Shown here: one piece after another, positions 17,752-26,476 of the stretch | How positions within the stretch are numbered: position 1 is the stretch's first letter | Layout: the number at the start of each line of letters is the position of its first letter | Origin: Granulicella sibirica | GTDB lineage: Bacteria > Acidobacteriota > Terriglobia > Terriglobales > Acidobacteriaceae | Length of the DNA stretch: 64,000 bases | Assembly: GCF_004115155.1 (NCBI RefSeq) | Contig: NZ_RDSM01000001.1 | Location: forward strand, 2,170,001-2,234,000 | Direction: 5' to 3' | Notes under the pieces: model-generated | Seen by the model: only the letters and a program-made list of their open reading frames with translations | The model's database searches: none | What the model was told of the DNA's origin: nothing | Program-made: the position numbers and the translations under genes

Positions 17752-19110
17752 TTATGCCTTCGCGAGCTTCATCTCTTCGGGATCCCACTCGACGGTGCTC
17801 CTGCGTTCGATCGAGAGATTGCTCAAAAGAGCCGCCCCTGCCGCGCGCAATCCGAAGGTTGAATCCTCGACCACCGGCTTGCGCGAGCGGACGGCGTCGA
17901 AGAAGTTGTGGAAGTGGTCATAGCTATCGCTGTAGCCTTTGGGCGTGCTGAAACGCTCGGAGGTGCGTCCTGGCTCGCCCGTCGGATGCTCGGAGGGATA
18001 CTTCTCGTTGTAGGCCTGCAAGGTCTGCTTCTGCATGGCCTCGGTAAAGGTGCCGACGGTGTACCCGGGATCCTTCGGGCGAGGCGAGCGGACGATCGTT
18101 AGATTATTGCCAGCAATCTCCATCGTGCCTTCCGAGCCCGTGAAGAGGAACTGCTCGTTCTCCTCGCCGCCCGAGATAAAGTTCACCCGGAGATTGAGAT
18201 TGAAGTTTTGCGGGTAATCGAACAGCGCAAGCATCACGTCGTCGGCGTCGCGTCCATCCTTCCAGTAGCGCAGCCCGCCGGTCGCCATGCCGCGCGTCGG
18301 GCCATGTGATCCGGTAATGAAGTGGGTCCCGCTGAAGAGGTGAACAAATAAATCGCCCGCCACACCCGAGCCGTACTCGTGCCACTTGCGCCACTGGAAG
18401 AAGCGTTCCGCGTTCCAGGAAACCTTTGGCGCACTGCCCAGGAAGCGCGGCCAGTCGCAGGTCTCGGGACTCGCATCGAGAGGCACCGTGTAGTTCCACG
18501 CACCGATCGAGGAGTTGCGATCCCAGTGAGCGCTCACAAGATTCAACTCGCCGATGGCTCCAGACGCCAGCAGTTCCTTCGCCTTCGAATAGAGGATGTT
18601 GCTGACCCGCTGGCTCCCGATCTGCAGGATCCGCCCGGTCTTCTTCGCCGTGTTGATCATCTCGTGCCCGTCGGAGTAGAGATGGATCATCGGCTTCTCG
18701 CAGTACACATCCTTGCCCGCGTTCATGGCGTCGATCGAGGCCTGCTTGTGCCAGTGATCAGGCGTCGCGATCAAGACCGCATCGACATCCTTGCGCGCGA
18801 GAATCTCCTTGTAGTCGCGCGTGGTGAAAACGTCCTGCCCCCATACTTCCTTCGAGTGTGCCAACCGTCCGTCGTAGCAATCGGCGACAGCGACGAGCTT
18901 CACCCCGGGAACCTGCACCGCCCAGCGCGTATCGCCCATGCCCTGCCCGCCAGCGCCAATGAGCGCGAGGTTGATATGGTCATTCGCCGCGACCGCAGGG
19001 GCGGCTGGATCAGGTAGCGTGGCGGCCAGCAGATGAAGCTTTCCAGCAAAGGTCTGGGCAGCGGCTAAGCTTGCGCCGCGGAGAAACACACGTCGATCGA
19101 GACTCGTCAT
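17752..19110 (-). CDS. Tat-exported Gfo/Idh/MocA family oxidoreductase
   Basis: Larger paralogue (452 residues) with a twin-arginine signal (TSLDRRVFLRGASLAAAQ). The Rossmann motif is NLALIGAGGQGMGDTRWA, followed by KLVAVADCYDG, the catalytic-region YCEKPMIH in place of the usual EKP motif, and RILQIGSQRVSN. The C-terminal half resembles periplasmic glycoside/sugar oxidoreductases that bind NAD(H) tightly. The start at 19110 is behind AAGGAAGAG; the open frame to 19266 is rejected because the Tat signal would be internal. First gene of a two-gene operon with the smaller oxidoreductase. The 295 bases between this gene and the S53 peptidase hold no gene I can support. Confidence 0.88.
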   Translation of the reverse strand: MTSLDRRVFLRGASLAAAQTFAGKLHLLAATLPDPAAPAVAANDHINLALIGAGGQGMGDTRWAVQVPGVKLVAVADCYDGRLAHSKEVWGQDVFTTRDYKEILARKDVDAVLIATPDHWHKQASIDAMNAGKDVYCEKPMIHLYSDGHEMINTAKKTGRILQIGSQRVSNILYSKAKELLASGAIGELNLVSAHWDRNSSIGAWNYTVPLDASPETCDWPRFLGSAPKVSWNAERFFQWRKWHEYGSGVAGDLFVHLFSGTHFITGSHGPTRGMATGGLRYWKDGRDADDVMLALFDYPQNFNLNLRVNFISGGEENEQFLFTGSEGTMEIAGNNLTIVRSPRPKDPGYTVGTFTEAMQKQTLQAYNEKYPSEHPTGEPGRTSERFSTPKGYSDSYDHFHNFFDAVRSRKPVVEDSTFGLRAAGAALLSNLSIERRSTVEWDPEEMKLAKA

Positions 19111-19405
19111 CGTTTGGTTCTCTTCCTTCGTTGCATCATGGTTTTTCTCGGCGGAAGAGTACCGGCCGGGGAGTCCGCCAGAGACACGAGTCATCTTACA
19201 TGGGTGATGTGAGCGTGGTGAACTCACGCGCCCGCGCACACACCGGAAAGTATTTTCACAGGGCATCCATCTTTCTCTTTCCGTGGCATCGGTGCGGGCA
19301 TACTATGGGTCTCGCGGCGCGGCACCGAACCCCACGGATACGCGAACGAGCCGGCTTCTGCTCACGGCCTAACCCTAGATAAATCATCCATCCGGAGGAC
19401 TTTTC

Positions 19406-21097
19406 ATGGCTTCCAAGAAATCCAGCGGCATGTTTTCCAAACGAACGATTCTCCCCGGAAGCGAAAAGGCCGCATTGGTTCACCCGGCCGCGGAAGACGT
19501 CACTCCGCCGCGCCTGACACCCGTCACCGTGTCGGTCATCGTCAAGCGCAAGACCCCGCTCAAGGCCAGCCACCGCTCTGGCAAAGAGCGCCTCACCCAC
19601 GCGCAGTACCGCAAGGAGCATGCTGCGGACCCAGCCGCCGTCAAGCTGGTCAAAGCCTTCGCGAAGGAGTTTGACCTCAAGATCGACCCGGATACCCCTG
19701 GACCCGAACGCCGCACAATCCTCCTTACCGGGACCGTCGACCAGATGCAGAAAGCCTTCGGCACCACCCTGAGCCATAAGAAGGTAGACGGCGTCACCTA
19801 CCGCGTCCGCGAAGGCAGCATCGAGATCCCAACCGCACTCTCCGGCTCGGTCGTCGCCGTCCTCGGCCTCGACAACCGGCCTCAGGCGAAGCCTCACTTC
19901 CGCATCGCTGGCGAGGCGGGAGCCGCGACTGCCGACGCCGTCCAACAGGAAGGGTTCGCCAGACCCCACGCTTCCGGCAGCGTCTCCTACACCCCCATCC
20001 AGGTCGCCGAACTTTACCAATTTCCCGCCAAGGCCTCCGCGGCTGGACAAACGATCGGCATCATCGAACTCGGCGGTGGCTACAAGAAGGCGGACATCAC
20101 GGCCTATTTCAAGTCGCTCGGCGTCAAGGCTCCCAAGGTCACAGCGGTCCTCGTCGACAAAGCCAAGAACAAGCCGACCAATGCCAACAGCGCCGATGGC
20201 GAAGTGCTTCTGGATATCGAGGTAGCCGGAGCGGTAGCCCCGGGCGCGAACATCGTCGTCTACTTCACCCCGAACACCGATCAGGGTTTCGTCGACGCCA
20301 TCTCGACTGCCGTCCACGACACCAAGAACAAACCAAGCGTCATCTCCATCAGTTGGGGCGCCCCCGAGGTCCAATGGACCGCCCAGTCCATGAACGCCCT
20401 CGACGCTGCCTGCCAGTCCGCCGCCGCCCTCGGTATCACCATCACGGTAGCCTCTGGCGACAACGGCTCGACTGACGGTGTCACGGATGGCGCGAATCAC
20501 GTCGACTTCCCCGCATCCAGCCCCCATGTCCTCGGCTGTGGCGGAACCAACCTGCAGGGAAGCGGCTCGACCATCAACTCCGAAACCGTCTGGAATGCAT
20601 TGCCGAGCGGCGGCGCAAGCGGCGGAGGTGTCAGCAACTTCTTTCCGCTGCCCTCCTGGCAATCCGGCGCAGGCGTTCCCAAGCCAACGGTCGCAGCAGG
20701 CGGTCGCGGCGTTCCCGATGTCGCAGGCGACGCTGATCCGGCCACGGGCTACGAAGTCCGCGTCGACGGCGCGAACTATGTGTTCGGTGGCACCAGCGCC
20801 GTTGCCCCGCTTTGGGCCGGCCTGATCGCGCTTGCCAATGCGCAGAACGGCACGTCCGCCGGTTTCCTCCAGACGGCGCTCTACTCGGCAAAGGGCAAGG
20901 CGGCGTTCCGCGACATCACCCAGGGTGATAACCCCGCGTTCCAGGCAGGTACCGGGTGGGACGGCTGCACCGGCCTCGGCTCCCCCATCGCTCCTCAGAT
21001 CATCAGCCTCATCAAGCCCGCTACAACGAGCGGAAAGAAGGTCGCAACAAAAGTAGCGAAGAAGTCGACTAAAAAAATCGTCGCGGTCAAGAAGTAA
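19406..21097 (+). CDS. S53 family serine-carboxyl peptidase (sedolisin/kumamolisin type) with lysine-rich tail
   Basis: Acid-active endopeptidase of 563 residues. An N-terminal pro-domain (about 40-160: HRSGKERLTHAQYRKEH, GTVDQMQKAFGTTLS) is followed by the subtilisin-like catalytic domain. E266 and D270 in GEVLLDIEVAG, the Asp of ASGDNGST and S464 in GGTSAVAPLWAGL form the expected catalytic set, and GDADPATGY with the C-terminal FRDITQGDN provides the calcium site. GGAGGA precedes the ATG. No signal peptide is visible, although relatives are secreted. The last 20 or so residues are a basic repeat (KKVATKVAKKSTKK) not usual for the family. A hairpin follows the stop. Confidence 0.9.
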   Translation: MASKKSSGMFSKRTILPGSEKAALVHPAAEDVTPPRLTPVTVSVIVKRKTPLKASHRSGKERLTHAQYRKEHAADPAAVKLVKAFAKEFDLKIDPDTPGPERRTILLTGTVDQMQKAFGTTLSHKKVDGVTYRVREGSIEIPTALSGSVVAVLGLDNRPQAKPHFRIAGEAGAATADAVQQEGFARPHASGSVSYTPIQVAELYQFPAKASAAGQTIGIIELGGGYKKADITAYFKSLGVKAPKVTAVLVDKAKNKPTNANSADGEVLLDIEVAGAVAPGANIVVYFTPNTDQGFVDAISTAVHDTKNKPSVISISWGAPEVQWTAQSMNALDAACQSAAALGITITVASGDNGSTDGVTDGANHVDFPASSPHVLGCGGTNLQGSGSTINSETVWNALPSGGASGGGVSNFFPLPSWQSGAGVPKPTVAAGGRGVPDVAGDADPATGYEVRVDGANYVFGGTSAVAPLWAGLIALANAQNGTSAGFLQTALYSAKGKAAFRDITQGDNPAFQAGTGWDGCTGLGSPIAPQIISLIKPATTSGKKVATKVAKKSTKKIVAVKK

Positions 21098-21110
21098 CGA
21101 AGAGACAAGA

Positions 21111-21140
21111 AAGCCAGCCGAAGGATCTATCGGCTGGCTT
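21111..21140. terminator. Hairpin between S53 peptidase and the convergent XRE-cupin gene
   Basis: AAGCCAGCCGA and TCGGCTGGCTT form a perfect 11-bp stem with an eight-base loop between two convergent genes. The T-rich tail is weak on the + strand (CTCTATCT), so it is probably a bidirectional but imperfect terminator. Confidence 0.6.
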
Positions 21141-21163
21141 CTCTATCTAGAGACTAATGATAC

Positions 21164-21997
21164 TTAGTGCGGTTTTGCCGTAGCTTTATCACCTTCTGTT
21201 GCAGTGCGCTGAAGGCGGGCCGCCCCCGGGTTAGGCGTGCCTGTGCGAGGCCTCCCGGTCACTGGAGACGGGGGAAGCCCCGTCCGGCGTGCGCTGTTCG
21301 GATGATTTCCACTTTGTTGCAAGGTTACGATCAGAGCCGTTGCCGGTAACTGGCTCGAACAGCGATAGCTATGGATCGTGGTCGCATCGAAGTAAACCGC
21401 GTCTCCCACCTCTATGTGGTACGTCGTCTCGCCATGCTGCAGGTCCAGATTGCCGGAGAGCAAGTAAAGAAACTCACACCCCACGTGCTGGTGCGCGCGC
21501 GCTTCCCGTCCAGCTTTCGGAGGTAGAAACTCCGCAAAGTAAGGGTCAAGCTGGCGATCCGGAACCATATATCCAAGGCTCTCGAAGAAGTAAGCCGGGT
21601 CTTCCACTCCGGTCTGCGGAAGTCGAACGCGATCTTTCCCGCGATGTACCCGGAAAAGCGTCTGTGGCTCCGGCTCAAAGAAGTAGTTGAGATCCTTTGA
21701 GAAGACCATCGCGATGCGTGCGAGGTTGCGCAGTGTCGGAACCACGCGGCCCGTCTCAAGCTGCGAGAGAAAGCTCGCCGAGAGTCCGGTGTGGCGTCCA
21801 AGCTCCACCAGGCCCATTGACTTCTTCAGCCGGAGATACTTGATCCGTTCCCCAATGCGTTTCTCAGCTATGAAGGATTCGGCCGCTTCGCCGTCTACCT
21901 GCTGCGCAGGCGAAGGGGTTTCAGGGGATGCGGTGACGGGGGGAAGGCCTTGACTGGCAACATCCTGCGGGTTGGGGATCGTGCTCTCGGTAGCCAT
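21164..21997 (-). CDS. XRE-family regulator with C-terminal cupin domain
   Basis: Transcription factor of 277 residues. A proline-rich N-terminal leader (about 45 residues) precedes an XRE helix-turn-helix (IGERIKYLRLKKSMGLVELG, TGLSASFLSQLETGRVVPTL) and then a cupin ligand-binding domain (FAEFLPPKAGREARAHQHVG, EFLYLLSGNLDLQHGETTYH, GDAVYFDATTIHSYRC). The C terminus is a disordered proline/arginine tail. This XRE-cupin architecture is that of PuuR- and SutR-type regulators. ATG 21997 has AGGA six bases upstream, so the open frame to 22033 is not used. It is divergent from the FN3 protein; which genes it controls is not evident. Confidence 0.88.
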   Translation of the reverse strand: MATESTIPNPQDVASQGLPPVTASPETPSPAQQVDGEAAESFIAEKRIGERIKYLRLKKSMGLVELGRHTGLSASFLSQLETGRVVPTLRNLARIAMVFSKDLNYFFEPEPQTLFRVHRGKDRVRLPQTGVEDPAYFFESLGYMVPDRQLDPYFAEFLPPKAGREARAHQHVGCEFLYLLSGNLDLQHGETTYHIEVGDAVYFDATTIHSYRCSSQLPATALIVTLQQSGNHPNSARRTGLPPSPVTGRPRTGTPNPGAARLQRTATEGDKATAKPH

Positions 21998-22145
21998 AGT
22001 GTGTCCTATAAACAGATGTTGCGGTGAGATCAAATGTTGCCTGGGGATCCAGCAGAGTGCAAGGAGGATGTTCCGTTCAAGAGGGTATGATGCGCAGCGG
22101 GCTCAGGAGGTACGCGGGCATCGAGACGATGCTAGGCTTTCAAGG

Positions 22146-23477
22146 GTGACCCTCCTGCGTACGACCGAGCCTCCGCCCGCCCTCTTCCATTTACAGGAAC
22201 CCGGAAGCTGCTCGCTCTTCCCGGCCGCACTATGGACACTGGGCGCTCTGGCTGGAGGGCTCCTTCTCGGATGCGCCAATCCCGGAGTGCCGCGCCCGCC
22301 CTCGCTCCACCTGCCCGCGACCGTCAAGGATCTCTCAGGCGAGCGCATCGGAGATCGCATCGAGCTGCATTGGACCGCTCCCACCCGCACCACGGATGGC
22401 CTCGAACTCACTCCCGAAAAGGTCACGAAGGTTGAAGTCTGTCGTGACTCCAAAGCGCCGGGAATACCCGCACCGAAACCAAAACCCGCCTCCCCACCCC
22501 TCCCCGGAGTCCCTGTTCCTCCCATCGCCTGTACCCCGGTGCTGCATCCCTCCGGCCAGCCCGGAGCCAACGCGGCAGTCGATCAGCTTCCCGCCACCTT
22601 GACGGACGCTACCGGCACGCGAACCCTCCTGGCCTATCGCGTACGCACCCTGAACGCCGGCGGTCACTCCGCCGACCCATCCTCTCCCGTTCTCATACCC
22701 ACCGGCCCTGCGGTCGCCGCCGTCGAAGACTTCCACGCCGTGCAGACGAGTCAGGGCGTCGTCCTCGACTGGAGCGGCCAGAACAACGCACGCGGTACCG
22801 TAGAAGTCCTCAGAACCCTCGTCTCCACCGCATCCCCCGCCACGCAGCCAACAGCCCCGGTCACAGCGTCAAAACCTAAAGGCAAGAAGTCCCCTCCGGT
22901 GCCCGGGAGTAAACCGGCCCATCAAGGCAAGGCAAAGAACACAGACAAAGCGGGTGAAGTTCGTCTGCGCCAGGAGGAAGCGGATGCCGCGCAGACACCT
23001 CCGGCAGGGAATCGCGACGGCATGATCGACGAATCCGCCCTGCTCGATCAGACCTACACGTACACCGCCCAGCGTGTCGAAACCATTCACCTCTCCAGCC
23101 AGACCATCGAGGTCCGCAGCGAACCTACCCCTGCGGTCACCATCATCCGCCGCGACACCTTCCCGCCCGAAGTTCCAACGGGCCTCGCAAGCGTTCACGG
23201 GGTCTTACACGAGGCCGGCACCGCGCGGCCTACAATCGATCTATCATGGAAGCCAAACGTGGAGACGGATCTCGCGGGCTACAACATCTACCGAACCCAG
23301 CCCGATACAAACGTCACCCGGCAGAAGCTGAACGCGGCCCCGCTTGCTGGACCAGCCTATCGCGACACCACGGCCATCCCGGGAGTCCGTTACCGTTACG
23401 AAGTCACGGCGATCGACCAGACCGGCAACGAGAGCAAATTCAGCACATCCGCGGAAGACTCTGCAGACGCGCCATAA
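22146..23477 (+). CDS. Fibronectin type III-domain lipoprotein, hypothetical
   Basis: Envelope protein of about 440 residues. A hydrophobic stretch ending LAGGLLLGC gives a lipobox-like cysteine, so a lipoprotein is likely. Two FN3-like modules are visible: one near the N terminus (DRIELHWTAPTRTTDG) and one at the C terminus (PTIDLSWKPNVETDLAGYNI, YRYEVTAIDQTGNESKFS), separated by a Pro/Lys-rich, low-complexity linker. The start is uncertain: GTG 22146 is closest to the signal, while ATG 22068 has AAGGAGG directly abutting it. It lies 106 bases upstream of transaldolase on the same strand. No catalytic motif is visible; a structural or carbohydrate/protein-binding role is only a guess. Confidence 0.7.
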   Translation: MTLLRTTEPPPALFHLQEPGSCSLFPAALWTLGALAGGLLLGCANPGVPRPPSLHLPATVKDLSGERIGDRIELHWTAPTRTTDGLELTPEKVTKVEVCRDSKAPGIPAPKPKPASPPLPGVPVPPIACTPVLHPSGQPGANAAVDQLPATLTDATGTRTLLAYRVRTLNAGGHSADPSSPVLIPTGPAVAAVEDFHAVQTSQGVVLDWSGQNNARGTVEVLRTLVSTASPATQPTAPVTASKPKGKKSPPVPGSKPAHQGKAKNTDKAGEVRLRQEEADAAQTPPAGNRDGMIDESALLDQTYTYTAQRVETIHLSSQTIEVRSEPTPAVTIIRRDTFPPEVPTGLASVHGVLHEAGTARPTIDLSWKPNVETDLAGYNIYRTQPDTNVTRQKLNAAPLAGPAYRDTTAIPGVRYRYEVTAIDQTGNESKFSTSAEDSADAP

Positions 23478-23583
23478 GCGGCCTGTGAATTCCCCGCGTA
23501 TCCCTCAAGAGAGTCTGCTCCGCCACCAGATTCCTTGCTAAGCTAAAGGCGACTTATTTCAGGACGATTGGAGCATCTCTGAC

Positions 23584-24567
23584 ATGGCAACCCTACTCGA
23601 ACAGCTTCGCGGCTTCACCACGGTCGTCGCCGACTCCGGCGATATCAATTCGATCGTCAAATTCAAGCCGCAGGACTCCACCACGAACCCCTCGCTCATC
23701 GCGGCTGCCGCCACGATGCCCGAGTACTCGTCCATCGTCGACGACGTGCTGAAGACCGCGCGCAAGGATCTCGGTCCGGGCGCCAAGGACGAGGAGGTTG
23801 CGGCCCACGCCTTCAAGACGCTGGCCGTTGCGTTCGGTCGCAAGATTCTCGACATCGTCCCGGGCCGCGTCTCCACCGAAGTCGACGCCCGTCTCTCCTA
23901 CGACACCGAAAAGACCCTCGAGCAGGCTCGCGACATCATCTCCCAGTACGACAAGGCTGGCATCCCACGCACCCGCGTGCTCGTCAAGATCGCATCCACC
24001 TGGGAAGGCATCAAGGCCGCCGAGATCCTCGAGAAGGAAGGCATCCACTGCAACCTGACTCTCCTCTTCGGCCTGCACCAGGCCATCGCCTGCGCCGAGG
24101 CCAAGGTCACCCTCATCAGCCCGTTCGTCGGCCGCATCCTCGACTGGTACAAGAAGGACACCGGCAAGGACTACAAGCCGGAAGAGGATCCAGGCGTCGA
24201 GAGCGTCTCGACCATCTACAACTACTACAAGAAATTCGGCTACAAGACCCAGGTCATGGGAGCCAGCTTCCGCAACATCGGTGAAATCGAAGAGCTCGCC
24301 GGTTGCGATCTTCTCACCATCGCGCCCAAGCTCCTCGCCGAGCTCGATAGCAAGGAAGGAACGCTGACCCGCAAGCTCGATCCGGCGAATGCCGCAACTC
24401 TCGACATCGAGAAGATCGAGGTCGACAAGGCCAAGTTTGAAGAGATGCACGAGCACGACCGCATGGCCCACGACAAGCTGAAGGAAGGCATCGAAGGCTT
24501 CTCCAAGGCGCTCGAAGATCTCGAGAAGCTTCTCGCGAAGCGCCTCAGCGAACTCCCCAAGGAGTAA
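23584..24567 (+). CDS. tal: Transaldolase
   Basis: Cytoplasmic enzyme of the non-oxidative pentose phosphate pathway that moves a dihydroxyacetone unit between sedoheptulose 7-phosphate and glyceraldehyde 3-phosphate. The 327 residues match the long TalA/TalB class. Landmarks are [16 protein letters not shown] at the N terminus, [13 protein letters not shown], the Schiff-base lysine in [35 protein letters not shown], and the phosphate-site region [11 protein letters not shown] with [12 protein letters not shown]. An intrinsic terminator follows directly, so it is probably the last gene of its unit. Confidence 0.97.
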   Translation: MATLLEQLRGFTTVVADSGDINSIVKFKPQDSTTNPSLIAAAATMPEYSSIVDDVLKTARKDLGPGAKDEEVAAHAFKTLAVAFGRKILDIVPGRVSTEVDARLSYDTEKTLEQARDIISQYDKAGIPRTRVLVKIASTWEGIKAAEILEKEGIHCNLTLLFGLHQAIACAEAKVTLISPFVGRILDWYKKDTGKDYKPEEDPGVESVSTIYNYYKKFGYKTQVMGASFRNIGEIEELAGCDLLTIAPKLLAELDSKEGTLTRKLDPANAATLDIEKIEVDKAKFEEMHEHDRMAHDKLKEGIEGFSKALEDLEKLLAKRLSELPKE

Positions 24568-24585
24568 CCATTCACCAGTCAGGCC

Positions 24586-24614
24586 ATCGGGCTCCGCATA
24601 CCGCGGAGCCCGAT
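24586..24614 (+). terminator. Intrinsic terminator after tal
   Basis: ATCGGGCTCCGC and GCGGAGCCCGAT form a perfect 12-bp GC-rich stem with a five-base loop, followed by CTGTTTGG. The stem lies 19 bases after the tal stop. Confidence 0.8.
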
Positions 24615-24739
24615 CTGTTTGGCCCCCAGCCCCACGAACGGGTCGTGCCCGCTCGAATCGAATTCGCCAAGCTCGCATCAGAAGTGAGTCGCCGCGCTCC
24701 GCTCTCCTGCGAGTCCGCGGCGGGAGATGAGGCAGTTCC

Positions 24740-25699
24740 ATGGCAAAGCCGATCGTCGGTTTGCATCACGTCACAGCGATTGCGTCCAACCCCCAGCGCA
24801 ATCTGGATTTCTACACCGAGGTTCTCGGTCTGCGGTTCGTCAAGCGCACCATCAACTTCGACGACCCGGGGAGCTACCACTTTTACTTCGGAGACGACGC
24901 CGGTTCCCCCGGAACGATCCTCACCTTCTTCCCCTGGCCCGGAGCCTCGCGCGGAAGCCTCGGCGTCGGCGAAACCGCCGCGACCGCCTTCAGCGTGCCT
25001 CTGACCTCGCTGGCCTTCTGGGAGAAGCAGCTCTCCGAGAACGGCATTCCCGTCGAACGTCTCGGTAAGCGCTTCAACGAAGAGGTCCTCAGCTTTGCCG
25101 ATCCTGATGGCATGCGTCTGGAGATCGTCGGCCACCCTGATGCCGGCCCCGCGAAGCCCTCACGTTTCGCGTCGATTCCAGCAGAGCACGCCATCCGCGG
25201 CTTCTTCGGCGTCACCCTCTCCGAGAAGCGTCTTGAAAGCACCGCGCAGGTCCTGAACACGATGGGCTTTCACAAGCTCGCCGAGGAAGGGAATCGTGTC
25301 CGCTTCAGCGCGGAAGGTGCTGAGCTCGGCAATCACATCGACATCGTGGTGCCGGAGACGGCCGCCTACGGCAGGATGGGTGCGGGAAGCGTTCATCACA
25401 TCGCCTTCCGCGTTCCCGACGATGCCTCGCAACTCGAGTGGCGCGAAGAACTCTCCGCCCAATCCCTCCAGGTGACACCGGTACAGGACCGCACCTACTT
25501 CCACTCCATCTACTTCCGCGAACCCGGTGGAGTCCTCTTCGAGATCGCGACAGATCCCCCAGGCTTTGCTCTTGATGAACCGGTCGAGTCGATGGGCGAG
25601 GCCCTCAAGCTGCCGCCGTGGCTCGAAAAGAGCCGAGGCGTCATCGAGCAGAGACTGCCCGTGATAACCCTGCATAAAGAGAAGGTGGAGGCGTTGTGA
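24740..25699 (+). CDS. VOC-superfamily ring-cleaving dioxygenase, MhqO-like
   Basis: Two-module vicinal-oxygen-chelate protein of 319 residues, resembling MhqO of Bacillus, a ring-cleaving dioxygenase for hydroquinones. The first module carries LHHVTAIASNPQRNLDFYTE and PDGMRLEIVG, the second GAGSVHHIAFRVPDD and GVLFEIATDPPGF, giving the usual His/Glu metal ligands. The GTG start of the esterase gene overlaps its stop by four bases, so both are translationally coupled. MhqO and the carboxylesterase MhqD act together against quinone stress in Bacillus, and the same partnership appears here as an operon. The actual substrate is inferred. Confidence 0.85.
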   Translation: MAKPIVGLHHVTAIASNPQRNLDFYTEVLGLRFVKRTINFDDPGSYHFYFGDDAGSPGTILTFFPWPGASRGSLGVGETAATAFSVPLTSLAFWEKQLSENGIPVERLGKRFNEEVLSFADPDGMRLEIVGHPDAGPAKPSRFASIPAEHAIRGFFGVTLSEKRLESTAQVLNTMGFHKLAEEGNRVRFSAEGAELGNHIDIVVPETAAYGRMGAGSVHHIAFRVPDDASQLEWREELSAQSLQVTPVQDRTYFHSIYFREPGGVLFEIATDPPGFALDEPVESMGEALKLPPWLEKSRGVIEQRLPVITLHKEKVEAL

Positions 25700-26364
25700 G
25701 CCAAGTACAGGACCCACACCGCGACCAGCACATCTTCCGCGTCGGCGCTCCTCTTGAGGAAGCGCTCGGCGCGGTCGTGCTGATCCATGGCCGTGGCGCG
25801 TCAGCCGAGGACATCCTCGGCCTCTCGCGCGAACTGGATCACCCCGGCCTCGTCTACCTGGCACCCCAGGCCGCCAACCATACCTGGTACCCCAACTCGT
25901 TCCTCGTCCCCACCGGTCAGAACGAGCCGTGGCTCTCCTCCGCCATCGCCAAGGTGAAGTCGACCGTCACGATGGCGCTTGCTGCCGGCATTCCGGAGAG
26001 CAGGATCGCCATCTGCGGCTTCTCGCAAGGCGCCTGCCTCTCAACCGAGTTCGTCGCCCGCTATCCCGCGCGTTACGGCGGACTGATCGCCCTCACCGGC
26101 GGCCTGATCGGCACATCGGAAGAGGTCGCAGCCCAGACACGCACCGGTAACCTCGGGGGGATGCCCGCCTTCTTCGGCTCAGGCGACCCCGACCCGCACG
26201 TTCCCTGGCAGAGGGTAGAGCAGTCGGCAGCGATCCTCAAGGCAATGGGCGCGGAGGTCTCAACCGAACGCTACCCCGGAAGACCCCACACGGTCACGCG
26301 AGTCGAACTCGAACACGCAAACGAAATCGTAGGAAACTTACTCGCAGGCGCCGTCAGCCGCTGA
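25696..26364 (+). CDS. Phospholipase/carboxylesterase-family hydrolase, MhqD-like
   Basis: Alpha/beta hydrolase of 222 residues in the phospholipase/carboxylesterase family. It has the oxyanion region VVLIHGRGASAED, the nucleophile elbow ICGFSQGACLS (Ser), the acid in GSGDPDPHVPW and the catalytic His in YPGRPHTVTR. The GTG start (25696) is embedded in the upstream stop, giving translational coupling with the ring-cleaving dioxygenase. The pair resembles MhqO/MhqD, which detoxify quinone-like electrophiles, and no MarR-type MhqR regulator is adjacent. A copy of a dispersed intergenic repeat follows about 40 bases after the stop. Confidence 0.87.
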   Translation: MSQVQDPHRDQHIFRVGAPLEEALGAVVLIHGRGASAEDILGLSRELDHPGLVYLAPQAANHTWYPNSFLVPTGQNEPWLSSAIAKVKSTVTMALAAGIPESRIAICGFSQGACLSTEFVARYPARYGGLIALTGGLIGTSEEVAAQTRTGNLGGMPAFFGSGDPDPHVPWQRVEQSAAILKAMGAEVSTERYPGRPHTVTRVELEHANEIVGNLLAGAVSR

Positions 26365-26403
26365 TCTAAAGCGGATGTTCTTGCTATTGTCTTTTGGTCG
26401 TCG

Positions 26404-26428
26404 TTCCCGAAGGAAATCTGCGTCTTCT
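26404..26428 (+). repeat. Dispersed intergenic repeat, copy A
   Basis: The 25-base core here matches the copy at 39179-39203 with one mismatch (TTCCCGAAGGAAATCTGCGT versus TTCCCGAAGGGAATCTGCGT, then CTTCT), and similarity extends loosely for about 20 bases on both sides. It lies just after the esterase stop, in the spacer before the convergent CDF gene. Origin and role are unknown. Confidence 0.6.
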
Positions 26429-26476
26429 GCTGCCGTTGCAGTTCAAGCCCACACTCCAAGCCAGGAAAAGCCCCAC

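Noticed and set aside
19200..19260. Inverted repeat GTGAG/CTCAC upstream of the S53 peptidase
   Set aside because: The arms are only five bases and partly nested with other short repeats; chance is likely.
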